Source: Pseudoduganella plicata (GTDB lineage Bacteria > Pseudomonadota > Gammaproteobacteria > Burkholderiales > Burkholderiaceae_D). Taken from it: a stretch of DNA of 64,000 bases. A program made the translations under genes and the position numbers. The stretch's first letter is position 1. Each line of letters opens with the position of its first letter. Below the pieces are notes generated by a model that saw only the letters and a program-made list of their open reading frames with translations, was not told the DNA's origin and ran no database searches. Below, piece by piece: positions 58,409 to 64,000 of this stretch. The stretch is taken from contig NZ_CP038026.1 of assembly GCF_004421005.1 (NCBI RefSeq), forward strand, positions 5,394,001-5,458,000, in the 5' to 3' direction.

Positions 58409-60544
58409 ATGCACGCACAACTGGCACCATCGCTCCAAGCTGACTACTCCGCTGCTCTGCCGGAAGACGAGGCATTCGAGGTCGTCGCGGCCATGGACGA
58501 CGACGGCAAGCCGAACCGTGCCGCCATGGAAATGCGTGCCATCCAGCAGGCCATCGCCCGCGTGGAAGCGGAGGCGAAGGCCGCGTGCGCCGCCGAGAAC
58601 CGCGCTCACGCCGAAGCGCGTGCCCGTTCGCTGGCGGAAGACCGGGCCGCGATGGACACGGCCGCGGCTGCCGTCGCACTGCAGAACGCACAAGCTGCCG
58701 AGGACTCGATTGCCGCCAACCGCGAGCGCCTGGAAAGCCTGCGCGCCGCGGCCCAGGCCAGCGTGGCACGGCTGGAAGCGGTAAAACAGGAAACGGCGGA
58801 ACTGCGCGCCCGCGTGGAAGCGGACAACCAGATCCGCCAAGCCGCCGAGGCACGCGCCCGCGCCGAAGAGGAAAGCCGCCGCCGCGCCGCCGAGCAAATG
58901 GAAGCGGAAGCGCAACTGGCCGAGCAGGCGTCGCGCGCCGCCGACGAGCTGAAAAAGCACACCGAAGCGGCGCGCATGCAGGCGGCCGAGCGGGTCGCCG
59001 CCGTGCAGGCCGCGAAGGAAGAGGTCGTCGGCATCGCCAGCGCCGATGCGCGCATGGCAACGCTGGCGCGCGAGCGCGAGCGTCAGGCCTACGGCGCGCG
59101 CCGGACGGCGCAGCAGCTTGTCGAAGTGGAGGCCGAAGCGCTGGAAGCGACGCGCCAGCGCGAGCGCGCCGACCAGGTCGCGCTGGAATCGGCCTTCAAC
59201 CGCGCCGCCGCCGAAGTGCGCGCCGCCGAGGAAGCCCGTGCGCTGGCTCACCTGGAGCAGGAACGTGAAGCGATTGCGCTGGCGAAGGCCGAGTCCGACC
59301 GCAGCGCGGCCATGTCGCTGCACATGCGCCTGCAGACCGAAAAAGAGATCCGCGATGCCGCCCAGCACCGCGAGCGCCTGGAAACGATGGCCGCCAACAA
59401 CGCGCAGGCCCGCCGCGATGCCGATGCCCGCATCATGGCCGCAACGGAAGCACGGCTCGATGCCGACCGCGAACTGTACGTCGTCGCCCAGGGCCGCCTG
59501 CAGGCCGAGCAGCAGGCCGAGCTGGAAACCCGCGCCCGCGTCGAAGCGGAAGCCGTGGCGACGGAACAGGCCCGCCTGCGCCGTGCCGCCGAGCAGGCCG
59601 CCGCCGAGGCCGCCCGCCTGGATGCGGAAGAACACCAGCGCGCCACCGTCATCGCCGGCGAACAGGCAGCGCAGCAGCGCGCCGCCGCAGAAGCGGTGCA
59701 GGCCCGCAACGATGCCGAAATGCGCGAATTGACCCTGTTGACGGAACACGCCGCCGAGCAGGAAGCCGCCAACGCCGTCGCGCAGGAAAAAGCCGGCCAG
59801 GCGGCTCGCCTGCTGGCCGCGGAACAGGCCCGCGCCGCTGCCGAACGCTCCGCCGTGGAAGCGCTGAAGACGCGCCTGGCGGAAGAGGAGCGTGCCGCTG
59901 CCGCTGCCGAAGCGCGCGCCGCCGCCGAGCGCGAACAGGCCGCAGCGTTTGCCCGCAATGCCGCCGCCGAGGCACTGCGCCAGAACGCCGCGCAGGAAGA
60001 AGCGGCCGCCCTGCGCGCGCTGGCCGAACAGAACGAAGTGGAAGCGCAGCAGAAAAGCCTGGCCGCCCAGGCCGCCACGGCCCAGGCGCGCCTGGCGGTC
60101 GAACTGTCGGAAGTGCACAAGGAACGCGCCCGCGTCGAGCAGGAAAAGGCCGCCGCAGCGGCGGCCCTGCTGCAGGCCGAGCGCGAGTACGTACAGAAAG
60201 AACAGCATGCCAAGGCGGTGCTGGAAACCCGCCTGGCGCAGGAGCAGGCCGCAGCGGCGGCCGAAGAGCGCGCCGCCCGCGCCATCGAGAACCGCCTGGC
60301 GGCGCAGGCCGCCGCCGTGCGTGCCGTGGAAGAACGTGCTGCGGCCGAAGAACAGGAAGCCGAAGCGGCACGCCTGCAGGCGCAAGCGGAACAGGAAGCC
60401 GCCCGTGCCGCGCAGGACAAGGCCGCCCGGCAAGAGGCGCTGATGGCCACCGCGCAAGCCCATGCGGCGCTGCAGCGCAAGGCCGCCGACGCCGCCCATC
60501 TGCTGCTGGTGGCCAAGCGCAAGCAGCTGGACGCCGCGGCTTGA
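58409..60544 (+). CDS. Very long Ala/Glu/Arg-rich coiled-coil protein
   Basis: 711 residues, almost entirely Ala, Glu, Arg and Gln in heptad-like order from about residue 30 to the end; short samples are RVEAEAKAACAAENRAHAEA and ARAEEESRRRAAEQMEAEAQ. No signal peptide, membrane helix or enzyme domain. A short acidic N-terminus (ALPEDEAFEVVAAMDDDGKP) precedes the rod. The likely shape is a single helical rod or filament, roughly 100 nm if continuous. Function unknown; cytoskeletal or scaffold roles are speculation. An in-frame ATG at 58376 is an alternative start. A 1064-codon open frame on the opposite strand is a by-product of the biased codons. Confidence 0.85.
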   Translation: MHAQLAPSLQADYSAALPEDEAFEVVAAMDDDGKPNRAAMEMRAIQQAIARVEAEAKAACAAENRAHAEARARSLAEDRAAMDTAAAAVALQNAQAAEDSIAANRERLESLRAAAQASVARLEAVKQETAELRARVEADNQIRQAAEARARAEEESRRRAAEQMEAEAQLAEQASRAADELKKHTEAARMQAAERVAAVQAAKEEVVGIASADARMATLARERERQAYGARRTAQQLVEVEAEALEATRQRERADQVALESAFNRAAAEVRAAEEARALAHLEQEREAIALAKAESDRSAAMSLHMRLQTEKEIRDAAQHRERLETMAANNAQARRDADARIMAATEARLDADRELYVVAQGRLQAEQQAELETRARVEAEAVATEQARLRRAAEQAAAEAARLDAEEHQRATVIAGEQAAQQRAAAEAVQARNDAEMRELTLLTEHAAEQEAANAVAQEKAGQAARLLAAEQARAAAERSAVEALKTRLAEEERAAAAAEARAAAEREQAAAFARNAAAEALRQNAAQEEAAALRALAEQNEVEAQQKSLAAQAATAQARLAVELSEVHKERARVEQEKAAAAAALLQAEREYVQKEQHAKAVLETRLAQEQAAAAAEERAARAIENRLAAQAAAVRAVEERAAAEEQEAEAARLQAQAEQEAARAAQDKAARQEALMATAQAHAALQRKAADAAHLLLVAKRKQLDAAA

Positions 60545-60549
60545 GAGTC

Positions 60550-60627
60550 GCAGGGGTCTGTCCCCGCGACGTGATGGCTTGAGCGCTTGCAGGGGTCTGT
60601 CCCCGCCAAGTGATGGCCTGAGCGCTC
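60550..60627 (+). repeat. 39-base tandem repeat with GGGGTCTGTCCCC palindrome
   Basis: Unit 60550-60588 is repeated at 60589-60627 with a few changes; each starts GCAGGGGTCTGTCCCCGC and ends TGAGCGCT. Directly after the coiled-coil gene. A further repeat-like pair, GCCGGTTTTTGCAG and ACCGGTTTTTACTGCAG, lies at about 60653-60740. Confidence 0.85.
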
Positions 60628-60732
60628 GCCAGCGGCGGGCTCAGGGGACCGACGCCGGTTTTTGCAGTACGTCTCGGGCGAATCCGGGACTGTCCCGGAA
60701 AGCGCCGACTAACCGGAGCCTGTCACCGGTTT

Positions 60733-61101
60733 TTACTGCAGCACGACCTTCTCGACGTAATACTCCGACTCCCCAAAGCACTGCGTCGGCACACCCTTGT
60801 GCTGGGCGTACGACAGCGTCACGCGCTTGCCCATGGCGGACGACAGCTGCGCCGCGATGGCGTCGTCGCGCACGCTGAACTCGAACTTCTCGGGAATCGC
60901 GCCCGGCATCGACGTCAGGAGTATTTCGCCTTCCCACGTCTTGCAGATCCAGCCCCGCTTCGAGAACTTCTGCAGGAAGCCGGCCCGTTCGCCTTCGGAA
61001 TACGAAAAGTTGAGCGAAACCATCGCCCAGGCCCACAGGATGAGGACGGCCGCCACGATCAGGCCGATGAGGATAAGAACGATGCGCGAGGAGCGTGTCA
61101 T
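60733..61101 (-). CDS. Uncharacterised membrane-anchored protein
   Basis: 122 residues: one N-terminal membrane helix (about 7-28) then a soluble domain with FSYSEGERAGFLQKFSKRGW, CKTWEGEILL and FEFSVRDDAIAAQL. This SEGxRxGxLxKFSxKG pattern recurs in small proteins of many bacteria, function not known to me. It lies 38 bases after the DUF475 gene on the same strand and is probably co-transcribed. Confidence 0.78.
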   Translation of the reverse strand: MTRSSRIVLILIGLIVAAVLILWAWAMVSLNFSYSEGERAGFLQKFSKRGWICKTWEGEILLTSMPGAIPEKFEFSVRDDAIAAQLSSAMGKRVTLSYAQHKGVPTQCFGESEYYVEKVVLQ

Positions 61102-61139
61102 GGTATGCCCGAGTTAAAAAGCGTGATCTTACTTCATCA

Positions 61140-62174
61140 TTATTGCGCCGTGCGCATCTCTTTGCGGTACTTCAGCGACGACCACAGCGAGACAACGATA
61201 AACCCCACCCCGGACAGCCCCGTGAACCACTCCGGGATGTGGTATTTCACGCTGGCGAACATGATGACGGCCAGGATGCCGATGGCCCAGTGGGCCCCGT
61301 GCTCCAGGTAGACGAACTCGTCCAGCGTGCCCTTGTGCACCAGGTACACCGTTACCGAACGCACGTACATGGCGCCGATGGCCAGGCCCAGCATGATGAT
61401 GACGACGTCGCTGGTGATGGCGAACGCGCCGATCACGCCGTCAAAGCTGAACGACGCGTCCAGCACTTCCAGGTAGAGGAAGCCGCCGATGCTGCCGCGC
61501 TGCACGATCTTGCCCAGGTCGGCGTCGTGCTCCTCCTCTTCCAGCAGGCTCGACAGCCAGCCGACGGCAAGGTAGATGGCGATGCCCACCATGCCCGCGT
61601 ACAGCACGGGAAACTGCTTTTCGGCCGGCACCAGTTCCACGGCAACGAACACGGCCACCAGTGCCAGCAGCACGGCCAGCCCTTCGGTGCCGATGCGGCC
61701 GGCCTTTTCCTCGATCCAGCCGATCCAGTGCATGTCCTTTTCTTCGTCGAAGAGGAAGTTCAGGAACACCAGCAGCAGGAAGGCGCCGCCGAACGCGGCC
61801 ACTTCGGCATGCACGTCCATCAGGTGGCGCGAATATTCCTGCGGCGTCGTGGTGGCCATCGTCCACACCTGGAACATGTCCAGGCCCGTCGCCACGGCCA
61901 CGATGGCCAGCGGGAAGACCAGCCGCATGCCGAACACGGCCACCAGGATGCCGACCGTCAGGAACAGCTTCTGCCAGAACGGGTTCCAGTTCTTCAGCAC
62001 GGACGCGTTGACGACGGCGTTGTCGAACGACAGCGAGACTTCCATGATGCCCAGCACGCCCGTGATCCACAGCGCCGTCAGCGCGCCGGCCACGCCGCCC
62101 TGGGTATAGCCCCACCAGCCCGCCAGTACCATCAATGCGACGGTGACGATGATCGAGATTCTGAAGTGCTTCAT
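61140..62174 (-). CDS. DUF475 / TerC-like integral membrane protein
   Basis: 344 residues, about nine membrane helices. Conserved acidic motifs MEVSLSFDNAVVNASVLKNW and VLDASFSFDGVIGAFAIT place it in the DUF475 branch of the TerC/LysE-type family; such acidic intramembrane pairs are linked with metal (Mn, tellurite) handling. Substrate unproven. Starts at ATG 62174, divergent from the PAP2-like gene. Confidence 0.9.
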   Translation of the reverse strand: MKHFRISIIVTVALMVLAGWWGYTQGGVAGALTALWITGVLGIMEVSLSFDNAVVNASVLKNWNPFWQKLFLTVGILVAVFGMRLVFPLAIVAVATGLDMFQVWTMATTTPQEYSRHLMDVHAEVAAFGGAFLLLVFLNFLFDEEKDMHWIGWIEEKAGRIGTEGLAVLLALVAVFVAVELVPAEKQFPVLYAGMVGIAIYLAVGWLSSLLEEEEHDADLGKIVQRGSIGGFLYLEVLDASFSFDGVIGAFAITSDVVIIMLGLAIGAMYVRSVTVYLVHKGTLDEFVYLEHGAHWAIGILAVIMFASVKYHIPEWFTGLSGVGFIVVSLWSSLKYRKEMRTAQ

Positions 62175-62286
62175 CCGATGCTTCCCCTTATATATATGTA
62201 ATCGTCAGGCAGGCGATTCTACTTGACCTGCTTTTGCGGGGGAGCCGGCTTCTGCGATAATGGAGAATTGCTCATCTGGACACACC

Positions 62287-62709
62287 ATGGACATCGCGCA
62301 TCTGGACCTCGCCTACCTCGTCACGCCATTGATCACCTGGATCACCGTCGGCCCGATCAAATTCCTGATCAACAGCATCAAGGCGCGGCAATGGGCGTTC
62401 AACCTCGTCGGCAACGGCGGCTTCCCTTCCAACCACAGCGCCGTCGTGTCGAGCATGGCGACATTGATCGCACTGCGCGAAGGCATCGGCCATCCGGCGT
62501 TCGGCGTGGCCGTCACGCTGTGCTTCATCGTCATCATCGACGCCAACAGCCTGCGCCAGCACGTGGGCCGGCAGGCGGCTGCCATCAACCGGCTGGCAGG
62601 CGACAAGAGCCTGCGCGAACGGATGGGGCACACCGTTGTCGAGATCATCGGCGGGCTGTGCACCGGCGTCATCATCGGCCACGTCGTTCACGCCATCTTC
62701 TCCCGCTGA
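62287..62709 (+). CDS. Divergent PAP2 family (YuiD-like) membrane protein
   Basis: 140 residues with three to four membrane helices. The signature GNGGFPSNHSAVVSSMATLI matches the GGMPSSHSA motif of the divergent PAP2 (DUF212) family; VIIDANSLRQHVGRQA follows. Activity (lipid phosphatase or not) unproven. I use ATG 62287 (MDIAHLDLAYLVTPL); the longer frame from 62260 begins in a Cys/Ser stretch. Confidence 0.87.
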   Translation: MDIAHLDLAYLVTPLITWITVGPIKFLINSIKARQWAFNLVGNGGFPSNHSAVVSSMATLIALREGIGHPAFGVAVTLCFIVIIDANSLRQHVGRQAAAINRLAGDKSLRERMGHTVVEIIGGLCTGVIIGHVVHAIFSR

Positions 62710-62848
62710 GTACCCGGGCAGGGCTCGTTCTTCGCCGGCGAGGCAGGGAACGCGCCCGCTGCCTGCCGTCCCTTCTTCCCTCCCATCCGTTTCATCCGCG
62801 TTTTTCCGCACTCCAGCCACAAAATCGGGCGTTTCGGCGCACCGCGAA

Positions 62849-62900
62849 TTGACCTGCGCCCGGCGCTCGGGGATACTCTTCGGCTGTTATCCTGATAACA
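62849..62900 (+). promoter_or_regulatory. Sigma-70 promoter with palindromic operator for the efflux gene
   Basis: -35 TTGACC (62849-62854), 17-base spacer, -10 GATACT (62872-62877). The perfect palindrome TGTTATC-CT-GATAACA (62885-62900) covers the expected start site, an ideal place for a TetR- or similar-type repressor. Just before the gene, AAGCAGTACGTC occurs twice (62951-62962 and 62966-62977). The rest of the 299-base gap holds nothing else I can name. Confidence 0.75.
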
Positions 62901-63008
62901 AAAATGCCGGGCTGCCACGCATGGCCGAGCAGCCCGCTCCCATAATAAATAAGCAGTACGTCCGTAAGCAGTACGTCTGAAGCGGTCCAAAACTTCCGGA
63001 GATAGTCC

Positions 63009-64000
63009 ATGTTGCGAAATACCCTGTTAGCCATCGCCATCGCCACGGCGCTCGTCGCCTGCGGCAAGCCGGATGGGGCAAGTCCGGCCGGCGCGTCCGA
63101 CGCCAGCGCCTCCACCAAGGGCAAGGGCGACGACAAGAAGCTCCCGCGACTGCTGATCGCTCCGGAAGACCTGCTGACGGTGCAGAGCAACGCACTGGCG
63201 TCCGGTCCCGTCATCACGGGCTCGATCCAGCCCGAACGCAAGGCCGACCTGCGCGCCGAAGTGGGCGCCGTCGTGCTGCAGGTGCTGAAGGAAAACGGCG
63301 AGGTCGTGCGCAAGGGCGATCTGCTGGTGCGCCTCGACGAGACGTCGATCCGCGACAGCCTGACTTCCGCCGAGGAAGCCGTGCGCTCCGCCCGCCAGGT
63401 ACTGGACCAGGCCGAACGCATGCTGGAGCGCAACAAGACGCTGCGCACGTCCGGCATGACGTCGATGCAGGCGCTGGAGGATGCGGAAGTGCGGCGCAAC
63501 ACGGCGCAAAGCGAAGTGGTGGCCGCCAAAGCCCGCCTGGCCCAGGCCCGCCAGCAGCTCGAGCGCACCAACGTGCGGGCGCCGTTCGACGGCATCGTTT
63601 CCGAACGCAAGGTGTCGAATGGCGACACGGCGCAAGTGGGCAAGGAGCTGATCAAGGTGATCGATCCGACGTCGATGCGTTTCGAAGGCCTGGTTTCGGC
63701 CGACAAGATTGGTGTGGTCAAGGTGGGCCAGCCGGTGCTGTTCCGCGTCAACGGTTATCCCGGCCAGAACTTCCAGGGGCGCATCAAGCGCGTCGATCCG
63801 GCCGCGAACCCCGTCACGCGCCAGGTCGAGGTTCTGGTCGAGTTTGCCGACAAGCTGCAGCCGCGCGTGGCGGGCCTGTATGCGGAAGGGCGCGTCGAGG
63901 CGGAAACGTCGAACGCGCTGATGATCCCGCAGACGGCAATGGTGAACGCCGGCGACACCAATTATGCGTGGAAGATCAAGGACAACAAGCTGGCCAAGGT
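63009..64000 (+). CDS. RND efflux periplasmic adaptor lipoprotein (partial, runs off window)
   Basis: Membrane fusion protein linking an inner-membrane RND pump to an outer-membrane channel. About 330 residues are present. Lipobox LVACG after MLRNTLLAIAIATA, flexible Gly/Ala/Ser linker, then biotinyl-lipoyl halves (GAVVLQVLKENGEVVRKGDL; RTNVRAPFDGIVSERKVSNG) around a helical hairpin, and beta-barrel DPTSMRFEGLVSADKIGVVK. Ribosome site GGAGATAG before ATG 63009. Pump genes presumably follow beyond 64000. Confidence 0.93.
   Translation, partial: MLRNTLLAIAIATALVACGKPDGASPAGASDASASTKGKGDDKKLPRLLIAPEDLLTVQSNALASGPVITGSIQPERKADLRAEVGAVVLQVLKENGEVVRKGDLLVRLDETSIRDSLTSAEEAVRSARQVLDQAERMLERNKTLRTSGMTSMQALEDAEVRRNTAQSEVVAAKARLAQARQQLERTNVRAPFDGIVSERKVSNGDTAQVGKELIKVIDPTSMRFEGLVSADKIGVVKVGQPVLFRVNGYPGQNFQGRIKRVDPAANPVTRQVEVLVEFADKLQPRVAGLYAEGRVEAETSNALMIPQTAMVNAGDTNYAWKIKDNKLAK

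Noticed and set aside
57305..60499. 1064-codon open frame on the minus strand
   Set aside because: It lies opposite srkA and the coiled-coil gene; the Ala/Glu/Arg codons (GCC, GAA, CGC) leave no stops in the reverse frame. Its product is Gly/Phe/Leu-rich and lacks family features.

Overview
The window looks like chromosome of a GC-rich betaproteobacterium of the Oxalobacteraceae (Massilia/Duganella/Pseudoduganella type). This is inferred from the betaproteobacterial rRNA operon with tRNA-Ile and tRNA-Ala in the spacer, a Burkholderiales-type porin, PEP-CTERM proteins, and scattered short GGGGTC...-type intergenic repeats. I see no phage, transposase, plasmid or CRISPR.

Layout. 1-5516: assimilatory sulfate reduction on the minus strand (cysI, DUF934 partner, APS-reductase-type cysH, cysD cut by the window edge), divergent from a cysB-like regulator and a methyltransferase. 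5684-6830: porin and terminator. 6830-10186: LytS/LytTR-type two-component pair followed by a second, partnerless NarX-like kinase and a small membrane protein. 10331-16107: complete rRNA operon with two promoters, boxA sites, long processing stems, and an odd duplicated tail.

16321-30338 is the most interesting part: a lanthanide-type (XoxF) alcohol oxidation island. A TonB receptor with a very acidic loop, an ExaC-like aldehyde dehydrogenase with glutathione-dependent formaldehyde enzymes (FrmA, Gfa), a small secreted protein, xoxF-xoxG-xoxJ, an unknown periplasmic protein and an ATP-grasp ligase are followed on the opposite strand by a beta-propeller protein and an AcoR-like sigma-54 activator. 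I found three near-consensus or consensus sigma-54 (-24/-12) promoters, in front of the receptor, the aldehyde dehydrogenase operon and xoxF. This suggests that metal uptake, dehydrogenase and downstream aldehyde removal form one sigma-54 regulon driven by the local activator.

30620-37986: a frameshifted hydrophilic protein gene, a DUF2868/DUF3482 membrane-GTPase pair, a lipoprotein, a nitronate monooxygenase-like flavoprotein, YajQ and MurB. 37947-46724: a complete Wsp surface-sensing/c-di-GMP operon (wspABCDEF-R) with ATGA/GTGA-type overlaps. 46892-49192: argF and argG. 49270-54923: M48 protease, RsgA and a large TPR-GAF histidine kinase in one operon, divergent from oligoribonuclease. 55054-56501: two tandem PEP-CTERM proteins, each with its own consensus sigma-54 promoter and a shared palindrome at the predicted start site. 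56529-64000: UPF0149 protein, SrkA kinase, a 711-residue Ala/Glu/Arg coiled-coil protein, two membrane proteins, a PAP2-like protein, and the start of an RND efflux adaptor gene behind a promoter with a palindromic operator.
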